A stretch of 64,000 bases of DNA from Verrucomicrobiota bacterium. GTDB lineage: Bacteria > Verrucomicrobiota > Verrucomicrobiia > JADLBR01. Under the pieces are notes generated by a model that searched no databases, was not told the origin of the DNA, and worked only from the letters and a program-made list of their open reading frames with translations. The first letter of the stretch is position 1. Every line of letters begins with the position of its first letter. Made by a program: the position numbers and the translations under genes. Below are positions 28,768 to 37,950 of the stretch, in pieces. The stretch spans positions 83,560-147,559 of the forward strand of contig JAKQKQ010000093.1 in NCBI GenBank assembly GCA_029560585.1, written 5' to 3'.

Positions 28768-29154
28768 ATGGAAGATCATTCCTTCGATCTCCGCCGCCCC
28801 GCAGAGGTCCGGGCCCAAGAGGAGACGGCATCGAAGGGTAGGGGCATCTCATGCGGCGGGTGCCGGGATGGTTTCCGCGCGTGGCTTCTGGGGCGCTGGG
28901 ACCGCCAACAGTGGCAGGCGTCGGGCATCGCCGACCCCGAACACTTTGACATAGCCGCCTACGTCGAGAGCGTCCGCCAGACAAAGATCGCGAAGGGCCC
29001 CGGCGCCGTGCTGGCCGAGGCGCTCTCGCTGCTTCGCGCCGGACCCTCCGATGCGGGCGCGTCATCCGCGCGGCGGCTGGCGCGCGAGAGCGCCGCGGGA
29101 CTCACGGATTATTTCGACCATCCATCAGCGAACGACCCTCGCGGCGGCAAGTGA
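28768..29154 (+). CDS. Hypothetical protein, 128 residues
   Basis: I do not recognise this protein. It runs from an ATG with AAGG nine bases upstream to a TGA at 29154. The codons have the high GC third positions of neighbouring genes, and no other frame here looks protein-like. It has a CxxC in ISCGGCRDGF, a tryptophan-rich patch, and a helical C-terminal half (FDIAAYVESVRQ, GAVLAEALSLLRAG). It is divergent from the M55 gene (97 bp) and convergent with the gene ending at 29193. It could be the surviving end of a larger gene. Confidence 0.5.
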   Translation: MEDHSFDLRRPAEVRAQEETASKGRGISCGGCRDGFRAWLLGRWDRQQWQASGIADPEHFDIAAYVESVRQTKIAKGPGAVLAEALSLLRAGPSDAGASSARRLARESAAGLTDYFDHPSANDPRGGK

Positions 29155-29192
29155 TCTGATCAGTCCGCAATAACCCGACACCATGACCGCCA

Positions 29193-30740
29193 TCAATGGC
29201 GCGCATAGAGCGCGATCTCGACCGAGCGGAACTGACAGGCCGCTTTGCCTTGCACAAGCCGCTTGACCTCGACGCGGTTGCTGCCGCCCTTCAACAGTTC
29301 CAACGGGACGGCGAAGAACTTCAGCATCTCGCGCGCCGGGTAGGCCGCATTCTGCGCCAGCGGTGGGAACAGCTCTGTCCCGTCGTGCTCGCACGGCTGG
29401 AGCGCCTTCCCGTTCAGCCAGACGCCAACCCGCAGATCCGCGCAACTGGCCCTCGTCTCGACGCGCAATACGGCCCGGACGAACTGGCCCGAGGTGGTGT
29501 CATCGGAGATCACCACGTCAAAGGTCTTCTCGTTCGTGGCCGGAAACGTCCCAAATCCAGATGAGATGACGTAGTCCTTGGGCTGCGTTTTGAGAAACGC
29601 GACGTCCGCGATCCGCTTCAGCACCTCGGCCATGGGGACGCGCAACTTTTCGGGCACATAGTCGTAATTGAAAAGGCTGAGCCCATCGGCGCCCCGGTGA
29701 AAAAGGTTCAGGGCGGAGGCGCGATAAATCTCTGGCGTCGTGTAGCGCCGGGCGAACTTGTCTTTGGGGTGCTGAAAGGTCACGTAGTTCATTTCCCCGT
29801 AGATTCTGGCCCGCCGCGCCTTCGCCCTGAATCCCTCGATGTCCAGTTCCATGGTGTGATTGTAGAAGGACGAAATGTTGATCATGTCAGTCAGCCCCGC
29901 CGCATCCCAGCCGGGCACATCGAGGCCCGCCGCCTCGCACTTCGCCAATGTCTCCGGGACGCGCACGCAGAGCTTCAGCGATTTTCCGCGCTCGTCGCCA
30001 ATCCGATCTATCATCTCCCTGATACGCCGAACAAACGCGGTCATGACACGGGCTCCCTCCGCGGTCTCGTCGGTGCGGAAGAATTTGGGGAAACGCTGGA
30101 AATCCAGCTCAACACCGTCGACATCGTACTTCGTACACAGTTCCCGCAGTATCGCGAAATAGTAGTCCCTCACCTCGGGCCTCATGTAGTTGAACAGCCT
30201 CACGTTGTCCTTCCTCGTGTACGGGGATGTCTCCGAATCCCCCAGCCAGTACTCGGGATGCTCGCGCCAGATGGCGTTGTGGCTCGGCCACTCCAGATCC
30301 GTCACGTAGTGATGGTCGTTCATCCTGTAGGAGATGAAGAAGTCCTTCCCACACTTCCGGCAGGCCTCGAGCGTGTCTTTCACAGGATCCCCGCCCGCAT
30401 GCAGGTACCGCATGATGTAATCGTAAGATCGGAACTTGCTCGGCGGTTGATCCGGTCTGTAGCGCTTCCACGTGGGATCCACCTCCGATGGAAACAGGTT
30501 CGCGCGCCACATCGTCGGACAGCACATCACCGCGTCGACGTCGGTCCCCTTGAGCTTCTCGACGAAGGACGCGATGTATTGCGGGCTGTTCGTCTTCTGC
30601 CCGCAGACGATCAGCAGCTCGTGGTTGATGAGGCACTTGTAGCCCACTGCGGCAGAGGTCTTGTGATAGGGGGCGGCCGGAGCGACCGGGGCCGATGCGA
30701 GTGCCGCAACGATGGTCAAAATAGCAAACGGGTTTTTCAT
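29193..30740 (-). CDS. Putative TIM-barrel glycoside hydrolase (GHL10-like), exported
   Basis: A 515-residue protein from the ATG at 30740 with signal peptide MKNPFAILTIVAALASAPVAPA. The body is a TIM barrel: NHELLIVCGQKTNSPQ near the N-terminus, RPEVRDYYFAILRELCTKY, then KYDVDGVELDFQRFPKFF, where the strand-end Glu and Asp are candidate catalytic acids (around residues 210-222), followed by LKLCVRVPE and GADGLSLFNYDYV. A C-terminal beta-sandwich ends near EIALYARH. The layout resembles uncharacterised GH10-like or DUF-type hydrolases of PVC bacteria. Function is inferred from fold only. A dispersed repeat lies upstream of it. Confidence 0.65.
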   Translation of the reverse strand: MKNPFAILTIVAALASAPVAPAAPYHKTSAAVGYKCLINHELLIVCGQKTNSPQYIASFVEKLKGTDVDAVMCCPTMWRANLFPSEVDPTWKRYRPDQPPSKFRSYDYIMRYLHAGGDPVKDTLEACRKCGKDFFISYRMNDHHYVTDLEWPSHNAIWREHPEYWLGDSETSPYTRKDNVRLFNYMRPEVRDYYFAILRELCTKYDVDGVELDFQRFPKFFRTDETAEGARVMTAFVRRIREMIDRIGDERGKSLKLCVRVPETLAKCEAAGLDVPGWDAAGLTDMINISSFYNHTMELDIEGFRAKARRARIYGEMNYVTFQHPKDKFARRYTTPEIYRASALNLFHRGADGLSLFNYDYVPEKLRVPMAEVLKRIADVAFLKTQPKDYVISSGFGTFPATNEKTFDVVISDDTTSGQFVRAVLRVETRASCADLRVGVWLNGKALQPCEHDGTELFPPLAQNAAYPAREMLKFFAVPLELLKGGSNRVEVKRLVQGKAACQFRSVEIALYARH

Positions 30741-30890
30741 TCTGGTGAACCTCGCGAGATATTGCCTCATCGACGCGCGTTTCAAGGGGACTCTAGCCGG
30801 GATCATCTCGAAATGCCAGTTTGCGGAACTTCACACCCACCGCCATGATGACAGCATGGCACCCAGGATTTTGGCCGCGCAGATGCGTCT

Positions 30891-31083
30891 AACGGCCCGT
30901 TGAAAGACGTCATAGATGTCCCCTGATGGCGTGCGTGACTCGATTCCGCCGGGAGGGCCCGCGGCCTCGCGGGCCGCGCATGACAGGTGCCTTTCGTTTT
31001 CCGGTGGAATGCGGACGCCGGGGCCGGCGTCCCTCCCATATCCAGCGTGGCCGTCAAGTGGGCCTTTCAACGGATTGCTAAGC
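30891..31083. repeat. Dispersed MITE-like element, copy A
   Basis: The left end CCCGTTGAAAGACGTCAT and the right end CTTTCAACGGATTGCTAA are inverted. The interior includes CCCTGATGGCGTGCG, GATTCCGCCGGGAGGG and the palindromic core GCGGACGCCGGGGCCGGCG followed by TCCCTCCCA. It is clearly homologous to the element at 45874-46245, and its core is shared with 57990-58170. No coding sequence is seen in 30741-31160 beyond this element. Confidence 0.75.
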
Positions 31084-31160
31084 CCGATCCCGAATCGGTC
31101 ACGGGCGTTCGTGACAAGCCCTCGGACGGAATCGAACGCTTCCAGCCCGAGTCTTCAAAC

Positions 31161-33494
31161 TTAGCGGATCGCAGGTCGTGGCAATGGGCGCACCGGATGG
31201 CTCGCGGGCCAGCTCGCGCGAGCGCCGTCCTGATAGAGCCCAATCTTTTCAAAGGGGATCCGCTGGAAGCCGAGTCTCCAGGCCGGCGAATCGTCTCGAA
31301 GCCGAAAGTTGCCGGCCTGCGCGTCGACGCATCCCGGGTCTTCATTGATGAGGTTGTTTTCGATTCGCACCAGGGATCGTATCTTGGGATCAATGTCGTC
31401 CCACCATGTCTCCTTCACGGATTCTCCGGCCGCGACGCGGCGGAGGTCCTCGCCCGGCCCCTGCCAAAAGATGTTCCTGCGCACGATGTTTCCCTTGGGT
31501 TTCTTCGGCTCGTCGTCGAGCAAGTTGACCAGCTGCGGATAGCGGGTGCTGAACGGGGGCTCCTTGTAGCGGACCCCGGCGATCGTGCCCTTCTCTTGCG
31601 CCTCCTTGATTCGCCCGTCGGCATGCGGACCGCACCAGCCCAGCGCCCGCGCATCGATATGGATGGCCTTGGGGCAATCGACGAACACGTTGTTCTCGAT
31701 GACGTTGTCCCGCCCGCCGCCGATGAAGACGGGCCGCAGGACCTGATAGAAGACATTGCCACGGACCGTGGCAGACGAGAACAGGTCGTCGAGGTAGATG
31801 CCGTTGCAGGGACCACCGTCCTTGCCGCAGAGGTGATGCAGGTAGTTATATTGGATCACATGGCCGCGCAGGGTCCAACTGCGCCCGGCGTAGATCGCGC
31901 CACAGTCATGGGACTCAGTGCAGACGTTGTGGATCTCGTTGTATTCGAAAATGTGGTCGTTGCCCCCGAAAAGGATCGCGGCGTGGGGGGCATCGTGAAT
32001 GAGATTGTGCGACGCCCGAAGGCCGACGCCGCTCAGAAAGAGGCCCGGCCGATACATGCGGTCCCAGCGACCGAAATGATGGATGTGGTTGTTCTCGGCA
32101 AAATGGGCCGCCGGCGCGAGCGCCTTGCGGTCGCCCCCGACTAGGTAGATGCCGCCGCCCCCCATCCCTTGCATGTCGCAACCGATGACGCCGTGCCCCT
32201 CGCCGTTGAAGACGGTGACGGCGTGATTTCCCAGATTGCGAAACGTGCATCCGATCACGCGGCACCGCTCGCCGGCGGCGATCGATATGGCCGTGCCCCG
32301 CGCGGCCTCCATGAGCAGGCCGCGGATCGTGACGTGCGAGGCGCCCACCAGGCGGAAGAGGCCCGGCGCCATGGAAACCTCGACGCTCCCCCGATCGATC
32401 GGTCGCGGCGGCCAGAAGTATACGATGCCTAAACTTCGATCAATGTACCACTCGCCGGGTTCGTCGATCTCGTTGAGCAGATTAAAACCCCGAAACCACT
32501 GGCCCTTCCGGTAACCATAATTGTGATAGGGGGGAATCACGGAGATGATCTTCTTTCCCGCATCGATCGAGGCGATCTTGTGGCGCTGCTCGGCCCAATC
32601 GCGGAACCAATAGCCCTGAACCCAGGCGTCCTTCTCACCCATCCAGCGTTTCGGACGATCGCCCTCGTAAACGAAGATCCCCTCCTTGCAGCCCTTCACG
32701 CCACGGACTTCGATCGGGCTGGCCCCCAGCACCTCTTCGATCCTGATGAACCCCTCGTTCGGCCAGCGGGAGATCTCCATCGGCTCGCCGTTGAAGAATA
32801 CCTCCAGCCTCGGGCTCACATTCTTTCCAACGCTGGCGTAGGCGCTGCCCATCGCGTCCTCGCCCTGGTTGTCGGTCTTGGCCAGCCAGACCTGCAGCTC
32901 CCACGCGGCGTCCAGACCGAGATCCCCATATTCGGTGATGCCCTGCGCCGCGAGATTGGCCTGAAAAATCTTGCCGCGCGCCGAAGCATCCAGACGTTCC
33001 AAGGTGCCCGGATCGGTCACCGGCTTCCAACCATCGATGTTCCGCCCGCCGCTGATGCGGACCACATCGCCGGTCCTGGCCCGATAAATGACAGGAGCCT
33101 CTGCGGTTCCGGAGTCCATCGAAGTGAGATCGATGGGCCGCATCAGCTCGTATCGGCCACCAAGAATCTCCACGACGGCCCCCTCCTTCGGCAAGCCTGC
33201 GCCGCCCTTCAGCACACGGATCTCATCGCGCGCGCGTTCGATCGTAGCGAATGGCCCATCGGTTTTTGCCGCATTCGCATTCGGGAACCGGCCAGACCAG
33301 GCGTCGTTGCCATTGGTGCCAACGTAAAAAGTGGTCCGGTCCACTGTCCCTGCGCGGATGACGGGCACCATCGCAATCGCGACTAACCCCACGAGCGACA
33401 AAAAGCGCTTCAACCAGAGACGCGACCCCATGTTCGCCGGGCGCAGGAAGCGGACGAGACCACCACGTCCATGGCTGATTCGGATCATTTTCAT
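31161..33494 (-). CDS. Right-handed beta-helix protein, GH141-like, exported
   Basis: A 777-residue protein. The ATG at 33494 overlaps the preceding stop by 4 bp (ATGA); the hydrophobic segment WLKRFLSLVGLVAIAMVPVIRA follows. It opens TTFYVGTNGNDAWSGRFP and DGPFATIERARDEIRVLKGG, the standard start of GH141-type parallel beta-helices (fucosidase/xylanase family known from pectin utilisation). The helix proper carries ladders such as RVIGCTFRNLGNHAVTV, FEYNEIHNVC, IQYNYLHHL and ENNVFVDC. The C-terminus reads SPAWRLGFQRIPFEKIGLY. It is paralogous to the N-terminal part of the upstream fusion protein. Likely pectin or hemicellulose side-chain processing; substrate unknown. Confidence 0.8.
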   Translation of the reverse strand: MKMIRISHGRGGLVRFLRPANMGSRLWLKRFLSLVGLVAIAMVPVIRAGTVDRTTFYVGTNGNDAWSGRFPNANAAKTDGPFATIERARDEIRVLKGGAGLPKEGAVVEILGGRYELMRPIDLTSMDSGTAEAPVIYRARTGDVVRISGGRNIDGWKPVTDPGTLERLDASARGKIFQANLAAQGITEYGDLGLDAAWELQVWLAKTDNQGEDAMGSAYASVGKNVSPRLEVFFNGEPMEISRWPNEGFIRIEEVLGASPIEVRGVKGCKEGIFVYEGDRPKRWMGEKDAWVQGYWFRDWAEQRHKIASIDAGKKIISVIPPYHNYGYRKGQWFRGFNLLNEIDEPGEWYIDRSLGIVYFWPPRPIDRGSVEVSMAPGLFRLVGASHVTIRGLLMEAARGTAISIAAGERCRVIGCTFRNLGNHAVTVFNGEGHGVIGCDMQGMGGGGIYLVGGDRKALAPAAHFAENNHIHHFGRWDRMYRPGLFLSGVGLRASHNLIHDAPHAAILFGGNDHIFEYNEIHNVCTESHDCGAIYAGRSWTLRGHVIQYNYLHHLCGKDGGPCNGIYLDDLFSSATVRGNVFYQVLRPVFIGGGRDNVIENNVFVDCPKAIHIDARALGWCGPHADGRIKEAQEKGTIAGVRYKEPPFSTRYPQLVNLLDDEPKKPKGNIVRRNIFWQGPGEDLRRVAAGESVKETWWDDIDPKIRSLVRIENNLINEDPGCVDAQAGNFRLRDDSPAWRLGFQRIPFEKIGLYQDGARASWPASHPVRPLPRPAIR

Positions 33495-36400
33495 CGGTTC
33501 GCCTGCGTTCCTGCCGGCCCCTCGCTGAGCCGTGAATACCCTCGCGCCGCCAGCCATTCGAGCGCAGCCTTCTTCCACGTCTCCCACACCGGTCCCTGGC
33601 AGCCATTGAACCCATGGCCGCCCGAGGGCAGTTCCAGGTATTCCACGGCGATCCCGTGTGCCCGCATCGCATCGGCGAACATCCGGCTATTGTCGGGCGG
33701 CACGGCGACATCATCCTTTGCGTGCGCGAGAAATGCCGGCGGGGTGTTCTCCGACACCTGTCTTTCGTTCGAGAACAGTTCGATCAGCTCCGGCTTCGGG
33801 TCGGGACCCAGGAGGTTCGCTTTCGATCCGGCGTGGGTCTTGGCGGTCATGGTGATGACCGGATACACTAGGATCATAAAATCCGGCCGGCAACTCACGC
33901 GGTCGATCGGGTCGGGGGCCTTGGGGTCACCGGCGTCAAAGTGCGTTCCCGCGGCCGAGGCGAGGTGTCCGCCGGCGGAGAACCCCATGATGCCGATGCG
34001 ACTGGGATCGACGTTCCACTCGGCGGCCCTCGAGCGCACGGTGCCGATGGCGCGCTGGGCGTCGAGCAGCGGGACGAAGGGCCTGCTGTTCGGGAGCCGA
34101 TACTCCAGGATGATCGCCGCGATGCCGTGCCGGATGAGCCAGTGGGCGATGGGATGGCCTTCGCGCGCGGTCACGTGCCGCATGTACCCCCCGCCGGGAC
34201 AAATCACGACCGCCGCCCCCGTGGCCCGATCGGGCGCGGGCAGATACACGGTGATCGGGGCATCCGTGAGCTCGTATGTGCCATCGCCCACCGGCGCCTC
34301 GTCGAGCCAGAGGGATCCCATCTCGGCAGGGAGAGGATTCTCGCGCACGCCCTCGGCCTCCACGATCGGCCAACTCGCGCGCAGCTCGTCCGCGTACGGG
34401 CCGATCTTCTCGACGGGGATGGCCTTGAAACCAAGCTTGAAGGCGGGCGAGTCGGCCCGCAGTCGGTAATCGCCCTTGTCCGGATCCACGAAGAGCGGGT
34501 CCGCGACAACGGAATGCGCATCGAAGCCGCGCCGTTGCCACGTTTCCCAACTTTGCTCCTTCGCCACGTCCTTTGGGCCGGTCTGGTTGATGAGGATCGG
34601 TCGCCCGAAATGCCAGACCAGGTTGTGGTCGGACTCGTTCTCCGCGTCAAATCGGTCGCCCGTCCGCTGATACAGCTTCGCCTGCGGCGAGCGATAGGAG
34701 ACGATGTTTCGGCAAAACTTATTGCCGACCATCTGCCATGCTGTTTCCGGGTTCAGGGCGGGCACCGCCGGGTATTTCGCGTAGGCCGGGTTCCGCTGGA
34801 ATTTCACGAAACTCGCCTTGTGCTTCTCGATCAGCCACTGGTGATACGTCGGGTCGTGGCCCGACATCACGAACTGCTGCCGCGCGCAATCGATGATGAC
34901 GTTGTTCTCCACAACATTGTCCCGGCCGGCGTGGACCATCACGCCCCCGAGCGGGGTGCGGGCCACGATGTTGCCATAGACCTGCGCGCCGCTGTGGTCG
35001 TCGTCGAGATAGATTCCCCACGCAAAGTTCGGCGAAACCCACCGCCCACCCCGGCGCCCATAGCCGAGCACATCGTGCACGTAGTTGTAACGGATGACGT
35101 AGCCCCGCACGTGCCAGTTCCCGCCCGTGTAGAACCCGGCCGTATCCTCGGTCACGAGGTTGTCGTGGCGGAGGTGGTTGAATTCCACCACGCAGTCGTT
35201 TCCGCCGCCGAAGATGCTCGAGCGCGTGATGTCATGGATGAGATTGTGCGAGACCCGCAGTCCCACGCCCTCCAGTTTGACGCCGTGCCCGTGGCCATTG
35301 AGGACGCCGATATGATGCAGATAGTTGTTGTCCGCATAATGGCCGCCCGGCGCCAGCGTGTTTGGATCACCGCCCCTCAGCGTGATGGCGGTGTTCCCCA
35401 CCTCCGAGATGTCGTTCCCGACGACGCCGCACTTCTCTCCGCCGTCCACGAACACGCCTCCCCCGCCCCCGATGCGCCCGCCGCCAGAATTGCGGATCGC
35501 GTTAGCGGCCACCACGCAGTTCCTCGTGCCACGGAACACGACGGCGTAACCATCGCAGCACTCCATCGAGAACCCGCGGATCGTGATCCACGCGACCCCG
35601 GTTCCGACCTCGATCAGGTTGTCCATCGTCGGCACCGTGATCGTCGTCCCCTTGATTGGCGCCGGCGGCCAGAGATAGAGCGTCCGCGTCTCACGATCCA
35701 GATACCACTCGCCGGGCGAATCGAGTTCCTCAAATAGATCTCGCACGTAATAGCGGTCGCCCGGCCGGATGCCCCCTGGGTAACCCTCGTGAGTTTTCGC
35801 GTCCCTCGCCAGAACGATCGTGCGCCGATCCTTGTCGAACGATGCGATCGGCACACTGATGTTCATCCAGTTGTGCCAAGGGAAATAGATCACCTCCCCA
35901 AATTCGGGATGGGCCCATGAGCGGACGTCGGACGCTTTGCAGAGGATCTCGCGCGCCGGGTATTCGGGCCGCTCTTTGTACTTCTCGGAATCCTTGGGCA
36001 CCCGTCCGTCCACGTAGGCAAATCCGCCCGCGTATGGGTTTGATGCGTCGAAGTTGGGATAGCGCGCCAGCGGCATCCTTTTGCCACCGAAAAACAGTTC
36101 TCGGAACGGGTTCGTGATGCCCAGCGCGCCGACATCCACCCTGATGATGCTCCCCTTATGCGGCCCGAAGCCCGTGATCTCTCGCCCCCCGATGAGCACC
36201 ACCTTTTCGCCGGGGAACGCCCGATAGACGATCGGCGCGGTTTCCGTGCCCGAGTCAGTGGCGTCCAGCTTGAAAGTCCCCGCCAACTCGTAGGTCCCTT
36301 CCCGCACGAGCACCGTCGCGCCTCCCGCCGGAAGTGGCCCGGCCTTCTTCAGTTCGCGGATGGCGCCCCTGGCGCGCGTCAGCGAGGCAAACGGTTTCTC

Positions 36401-36562
36401 TGCCGTGCCGGGATTCGAGTCATCACCCGTGGCCGAGACGTAGAAATTCGCGCCCGGCGCCGCCCCAATCACCGCGATGTCGCCCGCTGCCAGCGCGACG
36501 ACCCCAAAAAGGCACCTGCGAAAATTGCGCGTGACGAATCCCCGTTCTCTCATGCGCTCCAT
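33491..36562 (-). CDS. Fusion of GH141-like beta-helix protein and alpha/beta-hydrolase esterase
   Basis: A 1023-residue protein from the ATG at 36562, four bases after the upstream stop. Residues about 20-745 are a parallel beta-helix (NFYVSATGDDSNPGTAEKPF, then VVENNVIIDC, SPAFKLGFKAIPVEKIGPY). Residues about 750-1010 are a complete carboxylesterase/acetyl-xylan-esterase-like domain: oxyanion loop CPGGGYMRH, nucleophile S862 in GFSAGGH, Asp in HAKDD (950/951) and H983 in SGGHGF. The junction has no stop or frameshift. One chain could therefore both deacylate and cleave a decorated polysaccharide. It overlaps the next beta-helix gene by 4 bp. The fused architecture is unusual; the activity is inferred. 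Confidence 0.85.
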   Translation of the reverse strand: MERMRERGFVTRNFRRCLFGVVALAAGDIAVIGAAPGANFYVSATGDDSNPGTAEKPFASLTRARGAIRELKKAGPLPAGGATVLVREGTYELAGTFKLDATDSGTETAPIVYRAFPGEKVVLIGGREITGFGPHKGSIIRVDVGALGITNPFRELFFGGKRMPLARYPNFDASNPYAGGFAYVDGRVPKDSEKYKERPEYPAREILCKASDVRSWAHPEFGEVIYFPWHNWMNISVPIASFDKDRRTIVLARDAKTHEGYPGGIRPGDRYYVRDLFEELDSPGEWYLDRETRTLYLWPPAPIKGTTITVPTMDNLIEVGTGVAWITIRGFSMECCDGYAVVFRGTRNCVVAANAIRNSGGGRIGGGGGVFVDGGEKCGVVGNDISEVGNTAITLRGGDPNTLAPGGHYADNNYLHHIGVLNGHGHGVKLEGVGLRVSHNLIHDITRSSIFGGGNDCVVEFNHLRHDNLVTEDTAGFYTGGNWHVRGYVIRYNYVHDVLGYGRRGGRWVSPNFAWGIYLDDDHSGAQVYGNIVARTPLGGVMVHAGRDNVVENNVIIDCARQQFVMSGHDPTYHQWLIEKHKASFVKFQRNPAYAKYPAVPALNPETAWQMVGNKFCRNIVSYRSPQAKLYQRTGDRFDAENESDHNLVWHFGRPILINQTGPKDVAKEQSWETWQRRGFDAHSVVADPLFVDPDKGDYRLRADSPAFKLGFKAIPVEKIGPYADELRASWPIVEAEGVRENPLPAEMGSLWLDEAPVGDGTYELTDAPITVYLPAPDRATGAAVVICPGGGYMRHVTAREGHPIAHWLIRHGIAAIILEYRLPNSRPFVPLLDAQRAIGTVRSRAAEWNVDPSRIGIMGFSAGGHLASAAGTHFDAGDPKAPDPIDRVSCRPDFMILVYPVITMTAKTHAGSKANLLGPDPKPELIELFSNERQVSENTPPAFLAHAKDDVAVPPDNSRMFADAMRAHGIAVEYLELPSGGHGFNGCQGPVWETWKKAALEWLAARGYSRLSEGPAGTQANR

Positions 36563-36566
36563 ATTG

Positions 36567-37913
36567 TTACGGCCACGGCCTCGGTTGGCGCAGAAAGGCC
36601 TCGAACTGCGCCAATATCTGGCGGGTGGACCCGCGCGGCGCGATATCCTCGATGCCGACATCGCTCGAGGCGGCCGGTGGAAAAACGTCCCATAGGTGAG
36701 CGCAGTCATCCGCGCGGCGTTCGGTGAGGCGCTCGGCCAACTGATCAGTGGTCAAAGCGTCGGCGGGCCAGGGATCCAGGCAATGGTCCTTGTCGGTGAG
36801 GAGGGGCTCGCTCGGACTCTCGGGCCCGGCCGCGCGGTCGAGGCCGAGGTGGCGGGCGAGAAACTGCCCGAGCGCAACGTTGCGCGCCGGATCCCAGGAA
36901 TGGCCACCGGCCATGACACGTGCCTCGAACACCTCCTCGGTGTTCCGCGCGCGATAGATCTGCCGGACCTTGCGGGCCGTTTGATAGAACAGGTCTGCCG
37001 GGAAAAGCGGATCGCCGTCACCCTGGAAGATGAAGAGGGGCCGCGGCGCAAAACTGCCCAACAGGTGCCACATCTCCAACTGGCCGACGACGCCGGGCAG
37101 GATGTTGCAGTGGCAATGTTTCTTCTCCTTGCGCGCGACAAAATCGAACGTGCTCGGATAACCGGAGGACGACAGGGCTGCCAGATCGTCAGAGAGCGCG
37201 GCCAGAAAGACCGTCAGCGTGCCGCCCCCGGAGTTGCCGATGGCCGCGACGCGGCGCGGATCAACCCGGGGTTCCTTGCGCGCCCAGGCGACCCAGCCAA
37301 GCGTCTCCATGACAATCAGGCCCTGCACGCTCGTGCCGCACGCGAATGGTTTCACGCAATCGGCATGGCCCATAGCGACGCGCTCGCCCTGGCCAATGTT
37401 ATCGGGGCACAATACCATGGCACCGCGGCGGGTCAGGTGGCGAGCCATGAGCTGATAACCGTCGGCGAGCTTCCCGCCCTTGCCGTGCCCGCAGCACAGG
37501 ATCACCAGTGGCAGCGGTCGATCTGCGGTATCGGCCGGCAGGTAGAGCAGCGCCGCGCCCGCCACACCGGGCCATGAGGTGGCGCGGAGCATTTCAATCC
37601 GGCCCCCATCGAAGACCATTTCGCGCACTTTCGTCGCCTGAATCTTCGGCACCCACTCGTCGCGGATGCCAAGGCAGTCCCTCGCGACACGGGCGATCGT
37701 CTCCCGATCGGCCTGTAGGGCAGGATTCCGCTCCGGCATCCGCAGGCGGGCCTCGGCAAAACGCCGCTCGTACTGCTCGAACAACTCGTGGGCGCGCCCC
37801 AGGGCGCCGGTCGAACGGAGATCGTCATCCGCGGGCCCTTTCTCTCCGGCGCTCGCTTGCAGGGCCGGGCCTATCAGGCCCGCCAGCTTAAGCAGATTGC
37901 GACGTGTGATCAT
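36567..37913 (-). CDS. Tat-exported alpha/beta-hydrolase (acetyl-xylan-esterase-like)
   Basis: A 448-residue esterase. The N-terminus MITRRNLLKLAGLIGPALQASA has a twin-arginine signal (TRRNLLKLAG). The fold is alpha/beta hydrolase: LPLVILCCGHGKGG (oxyanion side), nucleophile S228 in AIGNSGGGT, acid in FQGDGDPLF (D299 or D301), and H338 in AGGHSW. The histidine/cysteine cluster KKHCHCN is unusual. It lies between the Asp-box gene (37 bp) and the beta-helix/esterase fusion (4-bp gap), so the operon encodes two separate esterases. Probable role: removing acetyl or similar esters from pectin or xylan. Confidence 0.82.
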   Translation of the reverse strand: MITRRNLLKLAGLIGPALQASAGEKGPADDDLRSTGALGRAHELFEQYERRFAEARLRMPERNPALQADRETIARVARDCLGIRDEWVPKIQATKVREMVFDGGRIEMLRATSWPGVAGAALLYLPADTADRPLPLVILCCGHGKGGKLADGYQLMARHLTRRGAMVLCPDNIGQGERVAMGHADCVKPFACGTSVQGLIVMETLGWVAWARKEPRVDPRRVAAIGNSGGGTLTVFLAALSDDLAALSSSGYPSTFDFVARKEKKHCHCNILPGVVGQLEMWHLLGSFAPRPLFIFQGDGDPLFPADLFYQTARKVRQIYRARNTEEVFEARVMAGGHSWDPARNVALGQFLARHLGLDRAAGPESPSEPLLTDKDHCLDPWPADALTTDQLAERLTERRADDCAHLWDVFPPAASSDVGIEDIAPRGSTRQILAQFEAFLRQPRPWP

Positions 37914-37950
37914 TCCCTTGGTCTCCGCCCGTCACTTCGTTCTGGATTTC

